Positions 8,190 to 14,894 of a stretch of DNA of 64,000 nucleotides are shown here, in pieces. The DNA comes from Pandoraea thiooxydans (GTDB taxonomy: Bacteria; Pseudomonadota; Gammaproteobacteria; Burkholderiales; Burkholderiaceae). The notes beneath the pieces were generated by a model. The model worked only from the letters and a program-made list of their open reading frames with translations, had not been told where the DNA came from and made no database searches. How positions within the stretch are numbered: position 1 is the first letter of the stretch; each line of letters opens with the position of its first letter. Where the stretch lies: positions 682,001-746,000 of the forward strand of contig NZ_CP014839.1 in NCBI RefSeq assembly GCF_001931675.1, read 5' to 3'. Both the position numbers and the translations under genes were made by a program.

Positions 8190-9143
8190 GCGTGTTCTTA
8201 TGTGGCTCGCCTCGCGCGCGAAGGTCATCAGAAGTATGCCGGCCGCGATCGGCAGCCCGCCGAGCAGGTCGCTCGCGTTGACCGGTTCGCCCAACACGGC
8301 GAACGCGATCAGCGTGCCGAACAGCGGATTAAGAAAATGAAACGCACTGGCGTTGCTCGCCACCCCGTTGCCGAGCAGCCAGAGCCACATCAGCGCCGCG
8401 CCGATCGATACGCCGCCGGCCAAATACAGCAGGGCGCCGACGAGCGATGCCTGCCAGTGGATCGCGTGAAACTCACCGGTTGCCCCGGCCAGCACCGTCA
8501 GCGACACAGCGCCTGCAATGGTTTGCAGCGCCGTGACCAGCAGGAAATCCTGGTGCGCGGCCGTGCGTTTGAGCAGGATCGTCCCGCACGCCAACGCCAG
8601 GACTCCCAGCAGTAACAATCCGATGCCCAACGGTGCCAAGCCCGCGGTGCTCACATGGTGATGCACGACCATCGTCACGCCCGCGGCGCCCAACGCCAAA
8701 CCGGTGAACTTGGGCCAGGTCGCGCGTTCACGCAGCAGCGGGATCGCCAACGCGCTGGTGAGCAACGGATAGACGCTCGTGAGCAGAGCAGCGAACCCCG
8801 CAGGCACCGTTTGCAGGGCGATCCAGCCCAACCCGAGATAGACCGTGTTGTTGAGTATGCCGGCCAGCACCAGGATGCCCGCATGCTCCAGCCGCAGCGG
8901 TACGCGCCGCCGCCGGTGTCTGGCGGCCAGCAGCGCGATCAGGCACAGCGAGGCCAGGCCAAAGCGCATCGCCAGCAAGGCGAACGGCGGGGCCGATTGC
9001 AAGCCTATCTTGCCGGCGACGAAGGCTGAACTCCACAGCAGGCTGAACAGGGTGCCGACCGCGGCAACCTTGCCGAGGCGGGCCGATACGGGCTTTGCCG
9101 GCATCGCGGCGGGTTCGGTGAGTGCGAGCAACTTTTGCGACAT
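8184..9143 (-). CDS. EamA/DMT-family inner-membrane transporter
   Basis: A 319-residue protein with about ten membrane helices in two EamA repeats after a ~28-residue N-terminal tail. It resembles exporters of amino acids and small metabolites (RhtA/YdcZ-like); the substrate is not evident. It is divergent from a LysR gene that starts 98 bases away, and the spacer carries an inverted repeat. That arrangement suggests the LysR protein controls this exporter in response to the exported compound. Confidence 0.85.
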   Translation of the reverse strand: MSQKLLALTEPAAMPAKPVSARLGKVAAVGTLFSLLWSSAFVAGKIGLQSAPPFALLAMRFGLASLCLIALLAARHRRRRVPLRLEHAGILVLAGILNNTVYLGLGWIALQTVPAGFAALLTSVYPLLTSALAIPLLRERATWPKFTGLALGAAGVTMVVHHHVSTAGLAPLGIGLLLLGVLALACGTILLKRTAAHQDFLLVTALQTIAGAVSLTVLAGATGEFHAIHWQASLVGALLYLAGGVSIGAALMWLWLLGNGVASNASAFHFLNPLFGTLIAFAVLGEPVNASDLLGGLPIAAGILLMTFAREASHIRTRK

Positions 9144-9200
9144 GATGGACCTCCGCTGTTTCAGTTCGACTGGAAATCAGCTTACGCGCGCTTCCATAAT

Positions 9201-9240
9201 TTGATAAATTGATAATTGAGCTATCAAAATGAGATTCTCA
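9201..9240. promoter_or_regulatory. Putative LysR operator between divergent exporter and regulator
   Basis: TTGATA (9209-9214) and TATCAA (9222-9227) form an inverted repeat around seven bases. A further TTGATA at 9201-9206 lies upstream, and a second palindrome TGAGATTCTCA occupies 9230-9240 just before the regulator's ATG. Paired T-N11-A motifs of this kind are the usual recognition and activation sites of LysR proteins. Confidence 0.55.
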
Positions 9241-9241
9241 A

Positions 9242-10117
9242 ATGAGAAACTTCGATACCGACGTCTTGCGTGCTTTGGTGGCGATTGCCGATACGACGAG
9301 CTTTTCGTTAGCCGCCGCTCGGCTTGGGCGGTCCCAGTCGGCCATCAGCCTGCAGATCAAGCGGCTCGAGGAGCAGGTCGGCAAGGCGTTGCTCACGCGC
9401 ACCCAGGGACGCGTGAGCGGCCCGACCGCCGAAGGCAGGCTGCTGATCGACTACGCGCGGCAAATTCTGCGGCTAAACGATGAGGTTGCCGAAGTGCTGT
9501 TCGAGCCTTCGCTGGGAGGGCGGCTGCGTGTAGGGGTGCCGGAGGAGCTGATGGAAAGCGCGTTCACCGGCGTGCTCGATGAATTCAGCCGTGCTTACCC
9601 GCGCGTGACGCTGAGCTTGAACTGCGACTTGTCGGTGCAATTGGCGAGTTTGCTCGAGGCCGGCGAACTCGATGTTGCCCTGCTCAAGTCGGTGGATGCC
9701 GATCCGCGCGCCAAGGATACGCTATGGCACGAACCGCTGGTCTGGATGCGAGGTATCGCGCACCCGGTACCGCAAGCGCGGCCATTGCCCATCGCGGTGT
9801 TCCAGGAGGGATGCGTGTTTCGCGTTGCCGCGCTCGAACGACTGGCGCGCCATGATATCGCCTGGCGCATTGCCTTCACGGGTCACAGCTATGCCGGTCT
9901 GCGGCATGCGGTGGCCAGCGGCCTGGCGGTCTCGCCGCTGCCGCTGAGTCTGTTGAGCGACGGTCTGGAAATTGTCGGCGAAGGATTGCCGCGCCTGCCT
10001 CAGGCGCGGCTGTTGGCGCGTTTCGCGTCCGGCCAGCAGATGCCCGCCGCGCGGCGCCTGGTAGCGATGTTCCGCGAGCACCTATGGAGCGGCCGCCGCC
10101 GTGAGCGCTTGGCCTGA
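9242..10117 (+). CDS. LysR-family transcriptional regulator
   Basis: A 291-residue protein with an N-terminal winged helix-turn-helix (about residues 5-63; SFSLAAARLGRSQSAISLQIKRLE) and a C-terminal periplasmic-binding-like effector domain. It probably regulates the divergent EamA exporter gene and itself through the repeats at 9201-9240. There is no clear Shine-Dalgarno before the ATG at 9242, but the helix-turn-helix starts only a few residues later, which supports this start. The effector is unknown. Confidence 0.9.
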   Translation: MRNFDTDVLRALVAIADTTSFSLAAARLGRSQSAISLQIKRLEEQVGKALLTRTQGRVSGPTAEGRLLIDYARQILRLNDEVAEVLFEPSLGGRLRVGVPEELMESAFTGVLDEFSRAYPRVTLSLNCDLSVQLASLLEAGELDVALLKSVDADPRAKDTLWHEPLVWMRGIAHPVPQARPLPIAVFQEGCVFRVAALERLARHDIAWRIAFTGHSYAGLRHAVASGLAVSPLPLSLLSDGLEIVGEGLPRLPQARLLARFASGQQMPAARRLVAMFREHLWSGRRRERLA

Positions 10118-10146
10118 AGTGCGGCAAGCGCGCGGCGCGCGGCGCG

Positions 10147-11280
10147 CTACGCGTTCGCGCCGTGCAGCACGACCAATTCGCTCGCGCAATCGCGCATGTG
10201 CGGAATGCGCAACTGCTTGAGCTTGCGGTAGAGCGAGGCCCGGCACACGCCGAGCGTTCTGGCCGCAGCGGAAATATTCCAGCGACTGGCTGTCAATGCA
10301 TGCAGCACACGCTCGCGCTCCGAGAGGGGGGGGCCGTCCTGGGCGCAATCCGAGCGCGCCGCATGCAGCGGCATCGCCCTCGGCGATTGGCTCGGCAGCT
10401 GAGCCGGGCTGCATTCGACGATACCTCCCGCCAGCAATTCGGCCGGCAAATCGCGCAGTTCGACGCGTGGGCCGCTCATCACCGCGCATGCGTAGCGGAC
10501 CGCGGTCTTCAACTGGCGCAGATTGCCGGGCCAGCGATGCCGCGCCAGTACCTCGAGCGCATCCGGGGCAATCAGCCGTGCCGTGTCGACGGCGTCGCCA
10601 AGCTCGTCCGATTCGCCTGGCTCCTGCAGTTCGTCGGCCAACATGCGCGCCAGCACCGTCGTGAAATCGGTTCGCTCGCGCAGTGGCGGCAAGCGCAGCA
10701 CGCCCACTGCGATTCGATAGTAGAGATCCTCGCGAAAGCGGCCCTGGGCAACCAGCTCGGGTAAATCCTGGTGGGTCGCGCAGATCAATTGCACGTCGAC
10801 AGGCACTGGGGCACTGCTGCCCAGCGGCGTGACTTCGCGCTCCGACAGTACGCGCAGCAGGCGCGTTTGCAGCGCCAGCGGCATATCGCCGATTTCGTCG
10901 AGAAACAGTGTGCCGCCGTCGGCTTGCTGAATGCGTCCTTTCATGCCGCCGGGCAGGGCGCCGGAGAAGGCGCCGCGCGCATAGCCGAACAATTCGCTTT
11001 CGATCAGATGCTCGGGAATCGAGGCGCAATTGATCGCTACCATCGCGCGCGCCCGGCGCTGGCTATAGCTGTGCAGCGCGCGGGCCAGATATTCCTTGCC
11101 TGTGCCGGTTTCCCCGAGGATGAGCACCGGCAGGCCGCGATCGATGAAGCGCTTGCCGCGAGCAATCAGATGTTGCATCGCGGCATCGACGCCGCACAAC
11201 AAATCGATCGGCAAATAAGGGGAAGCGGATGGGGTGGCGCTAGGCGAGCGTGAGGCAGCTACGGCGAGATGAGCTGGCAT
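10147..11280 (-). CDS. Sigma-54-dependent activator without sensor domain
   Basis: A bacterial enhancer-binding protein of the NtrC/AcoR class that uses ATP hydrolysis to open sigma-54 RNA polymerase complexes. Starting at the ATG at 11280 (AAGGAG six bases upstream) it has 377 residues. Walker A GETGTGKE is at about 56-63, the sigma-54 contact loop reads GAFSGA at 103-108 (usually GAFTGA), Walker B GGTLFLDEIGD is at 122-132, and a Fis-type helix-turn-helix (ISAAARTLGVCRASLYRKL) lies near the C-terminus. Only about 30-50 residues precede the AAA+ core, so no GAF, PAS or receiver domain is present and activity must be controlled by another protein or by expression. It is divergent from a BenM-like LysR gene. 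The likely targets are the sigma-54 promoters at 17895 and 18167. Confidence 0.9.
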   Translation of the reverse strand: MPAHLAVAASRSPSATPSASPYLPIDLLCGVDAAMQHLIARGKRFIDRGLPVLILGETGTGKEYLARALHSYSQRRARAMVAINCASIPEHLIESELFGYARGAFSGALPGGMKGRIQQADGGTLFLDEIGDMPLALQTRLLRVLSEREVTPLGSSAPVPVDVQLICATHQDLPELVAQGRFREDLYYRIAVGVLRLPPLRERTDFTTVLARMLADELQEPGESDELGDAVDTARLIAPDALEVLARHRWPGNLRQLKTAVRYACAVMSGPRVELRDLPAELLAGGIVECSPAQLPSQSPRAMPLHAARSDCAQDGPPLSERERVLHALTASRWNISAAARTLGVCRASLYRKLKQLRIPHMRDCASELVVLHGANA

Positions 11281-11414
11281 GTTTGTCTCCTTGTCTGCAG
11301 CTTGCCTGAGAAGGCTTTTGGCCGGGCAAGCCTGACGCGATGCATGCGTGGCATCGCCAGACAAGATTACTGCGCCAAATTAATAACATCCAATACAATA
11401 TGAATGCCTGATTA

Positions 11415-11429
11415 ATACCTTGAAGGTAT
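11415..11429. promoter_or_regulatory. BenM/CatR-type LysR operator, ATAC-N7-GTAT
   Basis: ATACCTTGAAGGTAT is a perfect 15-bp palindrome that fits the ATAC-N7-GTAT recognition site of the BenM/CatM/CatR branch of LysR regulators. It lies four bases before the start codon of the BenM-like gene and within the divergent promoter region of the sigma-54 activator gene, so autoregulation and control of the activator are both possible. Confidence 0.65.
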
Positions 11430-11432
11430 CAA

Positions 11433-12359
11433 ATGATCGAATTGCGCCATTTGCATTATTTCGTGGTGCTGGCCGAGACGCTTCACTATGGCCGGGCCGC
11501 GCAGCAACTGCACATTTCCCAGCCGCCGCTGAGCCGGCAGATCGCCTTGATGGAAGCAGCGCTCGGCGTCGAATTATTCGAGCGGACCCGCCGCAGCGTC
11601 CGACTCACCCGCGCCGGCGAACGGTTCTATCGCGACGCGTGCGAGATCCTCACGGCAGTCGAACAGGCCAAGCGCAACGCGGTCAGTGCCAGCCGGGGCG
11701 AGGACGGCATGATTTCGGTCGGCTTCATGATGTCTTCAGCGTACAACGTGTTGCCGGCGCTGACGCGCACCTACGCGGCAACGTACCCGCAGGTCGACAT
11801 GAAACTGACCGAATGGCTGCCGAATTTGCTGGTGGAGTCAGTGCGTGCGGGGCGCACCGATGTTGGGGTCATGTACCGGCCCGAGGACTGCAGCGGTCTC
11901 GAAAGCTGCACGGTATACCGCGAGGAACTGGTGGCGGTACTGCCGCAGCACCATCGGCTTGCCGGCGCCAGCATGATTGCCGCCGGCGAACTGGCAGATG
12001 AATCATTCGTAACGTTCCCGCGCGAAGTCGCGCCGCTGGTGTACGACCTGATCGGCAACTATTTTCGTCAAGCCGGTTTTGCACCGCGTATCCGTCTGGA
12101 AACCAATTTGCAGCAGACGATTGTCACGCTGATCGCCGAAGGGCTTGGGGTGGCATTGGTGCCGAGTTCGATGCGCGCCATACAATTGGCTAACGTGGTC
12201 TTCAAGCCGCTGCGGAACCCGCCGGTAGTGGAGGTGGCCCTATTATGGAGTGAAAACAATCATAATCCCTGCGTGCAGACTTTCGTGAGCAACGCGGGCA
12301 GTGTGTGGCGCGATTTGCAGAGTAAGGGCGGAGCCCAGGTGGTGCGTGACGAGACTTGA
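11433..12359 (+). CDS. LysR-family regulator, BenM/CatR-like
   Basis: A 308-residue LysR protein. The N-terminal winged helix (MIELRHLHYFVVLAETLHYGRAA onward, about residues 1-60) and the ISQPPLSRQI helix are characteristic of the CatR/BenM branch, which senses aromatic acids or their ring-cleavage products. The effector domain follows to the C-terminus. A matching ATAC-N7-GTAT site lies immediately upstream. It is divergent from the sensorless sigma-54 activator gene, suggesting that this LysR protein supplies the ligand input. The IS256 element begins 15 bases after its stop codon, so the reading frame is intact. Confidence 0.9.
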   Translation: MIELRHLHYFVVLAETLHYGRAAQQLHISQPPLSRQIALMEAALGVELFERTRRSVRLTRAGERFYRDACEILTAVEQAKRNAVSASRGEDGMISVGFMMSSAYNVLPALTRTYAATYPQVDMKLTEWLPNLLVESVRAGRTDVGVMYRPEDCSGLESCTVYREELVAVLPQHHRLAGASMIAAGELADESFVTFPREVAPLVYDLIGNYFRQAGFAPRIRLETNLQQTIVTLIAEGLGVALVPSSMRAIQLANVVFKPLRNPPVVEVALLWSENNHNPCVQTFVSNAGSVWRDLQSKGGAQVVRDET

Positions 12360-12365
12360 ATGCCC

Positions 12366-12373
12366 CGTCACGC
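12366..12373. repeat. Target-site duplication, left copy
   Basis: CGTCACGC directly abuts the left inverted repeat of the IS256 element and is repeated exactly at 13717-13724. Eight bases is the usual duplication length for this family. Confidence 0.85.
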
Positions 12374-12402
12374 GGGGGTGTCAGAATTTCCGTGTTCAAG
12401 GC
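12374..12402 (+). repeat. IS256 left terminal inverted repeat
   Basis: The 29-bp terminus begins GGGGGTGTCAG and ends CAAGGC. It matches the reverse complement of 13688-13716 at 22 of 29 positions. Confidence 0.85.
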
Positions 12403-12412
12403 GGGTTGAGAA

Positions 12413-13663
12413 TCACACGGATGGTCGAACGAATCGATCCTGGTAGAGGATAGCAAATTGGTTCATTGCGTCCTTCCAATCTTTTGCGGCACGACCCCAG
12501 TCAGAGGTGATATTGCGTAGCGCCAGCCAGATAAGCTTAGTCGCTGCCTCGTCGCTCGGGAAGTGGCCTCGGGTCTTGATGATCTTGCGTAGCTGCGAAT
12601 TGATATTTTCTATGGCATTTGTCGTGTAGATCACCCTGCGCACCGCCGGCGGAAATGCGAAGAACGGGATCACGCGGTCCCAGGCGTTACGCCATGAAGC
12701 GCTGACCGTCGGGAATTTCTGCCCCCATGGGCCCGCGGCAAACGTATTGAGCTCAGCTTCGGCGGCTTCCGCACTCGGCGCGGTGTAGATCGGCCGGATC
12801 GCGGCGGCTAGCGCTTTGCGATCTTTCCAGCTAGCGTAATTCAGGCTGTTGCGGATCAGATGGACGATGCAGGTTTGCAGCGTGGTCGCCGGGAATACTG
12901 CGCTCAGCGCCTCCGGCATGCCCTTGAGGCCGTCGGTCACTGCGATCAGAATGTCGTTGACGCCGCGCGTCTTGAGATCGTTGAAAACCTTCATCCAGAA
13001 CTTGGCGCCTTCGGTGTTCTCGATCCACAGCCCCAGAATCTCGCGCGTGCCGTCGGGCAGAACGCCCAGCGCCAGATAGACCGCCTTGTTGCGTACGACG
13101 GCATCCTCACGGATCTTCACTCGCAGTGCGTCGAAGAACACGACCGGATACATCTGCTCAAGCGGCCTGGCTTGCCAGGCGGTGACTTCGGCCATGACCT
13201 CGTCGGTAACCGAACTGATGAAATCGGGCGAGACCTCGGTGCCGTATTGCTCGTGCAGGAAGCCCTGAATCTCGCGCACGGTCATGCCCCGAGCGTACAT
13301 GGCGACGATCTTGTCATCGAAGCCCGTGAAGCGCCGTTCGTGCTTTGGAATCAGCAACGGCTCGAAGCTGCCGTCACGGTCGCGAGGCACCTCGATTCGG
13401 ATTGGGCCATCTTCGGTCAGAACCGTCTTCGCACCTTTACCGTTGCGCTGGTTGGTGACGGCGGCTGGTTTGGCTGCGCCCGGTGAATAGCCGAGATGAT
13501 GATTCATCTCGCCGCCCAGGGCTCGCTCGATCAGCGCTTTCTTGAGTGCCAGGGTCGCGGCATGGATGGCTTCGGCCGTCATCGGGCTATTGCCGAACTG
13601 CTCAAGCAGCTCGGCGGGGATCGCCGGCAGCTCTGCCAGCGGGGCTTTCGGTTTGCGAGGCAT
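12413..13663 (-). CDS. IS256-family (mutator-like) transposase
   Basis: A 416-residue DDE transposase. The catalytic acidic residues lie in the expected contexts: VVFFDALRVKI near residue 180, IAVTDGLKGMPEA near 245 and TTNAIENINSQLRK near 350. The signature around LQTCIVHLIRNS is also present. Length is typical for the family and no frameshift is seen. It catalyses excision and integration of the surrounding 1.34-kb element. The start at 13663 lies 25 bases inside the right inverted repeat, and an ATTCTCCTTGGG-strand ribosome binding site (AAGGAGAA on the coding strand) precedes it. Confidence 0.97.
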   Translation of the reverse strand: MPRKPKAPLAELPAIPAELLEQFGNSPMTAEAIHAATLALKKALIERALGGEMNHHLGYSPGAAKPAAVTNQRNGKGAKTVLTEDGPIRIEVPRDRDGSFEPLLIPKHERRFTGFDDKIVAMYARGMTVREIQGFLHEQYGTEVSPDFISSVTDEVMAEVTAWQARPLEQMYPVVFFDALRVKIREDAVVRNKAVYLALGVLPDGTREILGLWIENTEGAKFWMKVFNDLKTRGVNDILIAVTDGLKGMPEALSAVFPATTLQTCIVHLIRNSLNYASWKDRKALAAAIRPIYTAPSAEAAEAELNTFAAGPWGQKFPTVSASWRNAWDRVIPFFAFPPAVRRVIYTTNAIENINSQLRKIIKTRGHFPSDEAATKLIWLALRNITSDWGRAAKDWKDAMNQFAILYQDRFVRPSV

Positions 13664-13687
13664 ACATTCTCCTTGGGAGCATGTTAT

Positions 13688-13716
13688 GCCTTAAACACGA
13701 AATCTCCGACAGTCCC
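13688..13716 (-). repeat. IS256 right terminal inverted repeat
   Basis: The 29-bp terminus, read on the minus strand, begins GGGACTGTCGG and ends TAAGGC. It pairs with the left repeat at 12374-12402 with seven mismatches. Confidence 0.85.
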
Positions 13717-13724
13717 CGTCACGC
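13717..13724. repeat. Target-site duplication, right copy
   Basis: CGTCACGC is identical to 12366-12373 and lies immediately outside the right IS256 inverted repeat. Confidence 0.85.
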
Positions 13725-13731
13725 CGCCCAA

Positions 13732-13878
13732 TCACGATCCGGGAGCGCTAACACAGGCCGAAATGCACACAAGATCGCCCGGTGCACAAAGATTGAGGCA
13801 CTCCTGACTCTGAGCCAGCGCACTTAACGACGTCATCGATAGCCACGCCAAAGCGGTTGCTATAGCAAATTTCTCCAT
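13732..13878 (-). CDS. Small secreted cysteine-rich protein, 48 residues
   Basis: Unrecognised small gene. From the ATG at 13878 it encodes a hydrophobic N-terminus MEKFAIATALAWLSMTSLSA ending in ALA-QS, a plausible signal-peptidase I site. The predicted mature peptide has about 26 residues and four cysteines spaced C-x3-C-x6-C-x3-C (CLNLC...CISAC). That spacing could form two disulfides or a metal site in the periplasm. GAGGAGAA lies about six bases before the start, and a sigma-70-like promoter is visible at 13942-13969. The IS256 element sits seven bases beyond the stop codon and may have removed a former downstream partner. Function is unknown. Confidence 0.65.
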   Translation of the reverse strand: MEKFAIATALAWLSMTSLSALAQSQECLNLCAPGDLVCISACVSAPGS

Positions 13879-13901
13879 GGCACGTTCTCCTCAACATATC
13901 C

Positions 13902-13938
13902 AATACATTCAGCGGCGCGCCAAGCCGCCGGATGTATT
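13902..13938 (-). repeat. Hairpin in the leader of the small cysteine-rich gene
   Basis: AATACAT (13902-13908) pairs with ATGTATT (13932-13938), and an inner CGGCG (13913-13917) pairs with CGCCG (13926-13930). It lies between the predicted transcription start near 13935 and the ribosome binding site, so it may act as an operator or an mRNA leader structure. Confidence 0.4.
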
Positions 13939-13941
13939 TAA

Positions 13942-13969
13942 AAAATAGGACATATTGTTAGTACGTCAA
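13942..13969 (-). promoter_or_regulatory. Sigma-70-like promoter for the small cysteine-rich gene
   Basis: On the minus strand a -35 TTGACG (13964-13969) and a -10 TATTTT (13942-13947) are separated by 16 bases in an AT-rich stretch. The predicted start is near 13935, about 57 bases before the ATG. Confidence 0.55.
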
Positions 13970-14068
13970 TATTATTTTTTAAAAATGAGGGAGTCGTGCC
14001 GTCCTTATTTTTTGCTGAGCATTACTAAGATCCGTAGGAAATCGATATTCGTCGTCGCTCTTTGGTGG

Positions 14069-14824
14069 CTATATTTCCAGAATGCCAGCCGCCATGAATC
14101 CCCCATCGACCGGCAGGATATGGCCGGTGACGTAAGAGGCATCGTCGGAGGCGAGAAAGCTGATCGCACCGGCGATTTCCTCCGGTACACCGTAGCGCCC
14201 GGCAGGCGTCGCCCGCAGATAGTTTTGTCGTGAGACATCCGAGTGCAGTTCGCGCGTGAGCGGCGTGTCGATCGGGCCCGGGGCGATGCCGTTGACGGTA
14301 ATGCCGTGCGGGGCGAGTTCGATCGCCATTTGCCGGGTCAGTCCCACGACGGCCGCTTTCGACGTGCCGTAGGCGGTGCGGCCCGCACTGGCGCGCAATC
14401 CGGCAACCGACGAAAGATTGATGATGCGCCCCCAGCCGTGCGGCAGCATCATGCGCGCCGCATGCTGGCCGCATAGCATCGAGCCGGTGACGTTGACGGC
14501 CATCACCTGATGCCAGTGATCGAGCGGATAGTCGACGAATTCAAAGGTTTTGGCGATGCCCGCATTGTTGACCAGAATGTCGCAGCGGCCGTACCGTTGG
14601 GCCACCGCTTCGAAACCCGCCGCGATCGAGCCGGCATCGCCCACGTTCATGGTCAGCGCCAGCGCTTCCCGTCCCTCGCCCTGCAGCTTCTGCGCTGTGT
14701 CCTGCGCCGCTTGCGTGTTCAGGTCGGCAATCACCACTGCACAGCCGTCGCGCGCCAGGCGCGCGGCGATGGCCGCGCCGATACCCATGCCCGCGCCAGT
14801 CACTAAAGCAACCTTGCTGCTCAT
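14069..14824 (-). CDS. SDR-family dehydrogenase (3-hydroxyacyl/3-hydroxybutyrate type)
   Basis: A 251-residue classical short-chain dehydrogenase. It has the cofactor motif GAGMGIGAAIA near residues 11-21, NNAG near 87-90, the catalytic serine in INLSSVAGL and an intact YGTSK (Tyr-x3-Lys) near residue 154. Length and motifs fit FabG or 3-hydroxybutyrate dehydrogenase-like enzymes that interconvert beta-hydroxy and beta-keto groups. AGGAG lies nine bases before the ATG. It is the third gene of the TRAP operon (70 bases after the permease gene), suggesting that it oxidises the imported hydroxy acid or its downstream intermediate. The exact substrate is not known. Confidence 0.88.
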   Translation of the reverse strand: MSSKVALVTGAGMGIGAAIAARLARDGCAVVIADLNTQAAQDTAQKLQGEGREALALTMNVGDAGSIAAGFEAVAQRYGRCDILVNNAGIAKTFEFVDYPLDHWHQVMAVNVTGSMLCGQHAARMMLPHGWGRIINLSSVAGLRASAGRTAYGTSKAAVVGLTRQMAIELAPHGITVNGIAPGPIDTPLTRELHSDVSRQNYLRATPAGRYGVPEEIAGAISFLASDDASYVTGHILPVDGGFMAAGILEI

Positions 14825-14866
14825 TATTTGTACTCCTAAATAGTAGAATAGGAAAACCGGTCTGAA

Positions 14867-14887
14867 CGGCCCGCTTCAGGCGGGCCG
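14867..14887 (-). repeat. Intra-operon hairpin between TRAP permease and SDR genes
   Basis: A perfect 8-bp inverted repeat (CGGCCCGC, 14867-14874, with 14880-14887) surrounds a five-base loop. The minus-strand sequence after it has only a short T-run, so it is more likely an mRNA-stabilising or partial attenuation structure than a full terminator. Confidence 0.4.
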
Positions 14888-14894
14888 CGCAACG

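Larger units (their letters stand above)
12374..13716 (-). mobile_element. IS256-family insertion sequence, complete, 1343 bp
   Basis: The element carries one intact transposase gene on the minus strand. It is bounded by imperfect 29-bp terminal inverted repeats (12374-12402 and 13688-13716, 22 of 29 positions identical) and flanked by 8-bp direct repeats CGTCACGC. Intact frame, ends and target duplication indicate a recent, probably still mobile insertion. It lies between the stop codon of the BenM-like gene and the stop codon of the small cysteine-rich gene, so no recognised gene is broken. Confidence 0.92.
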
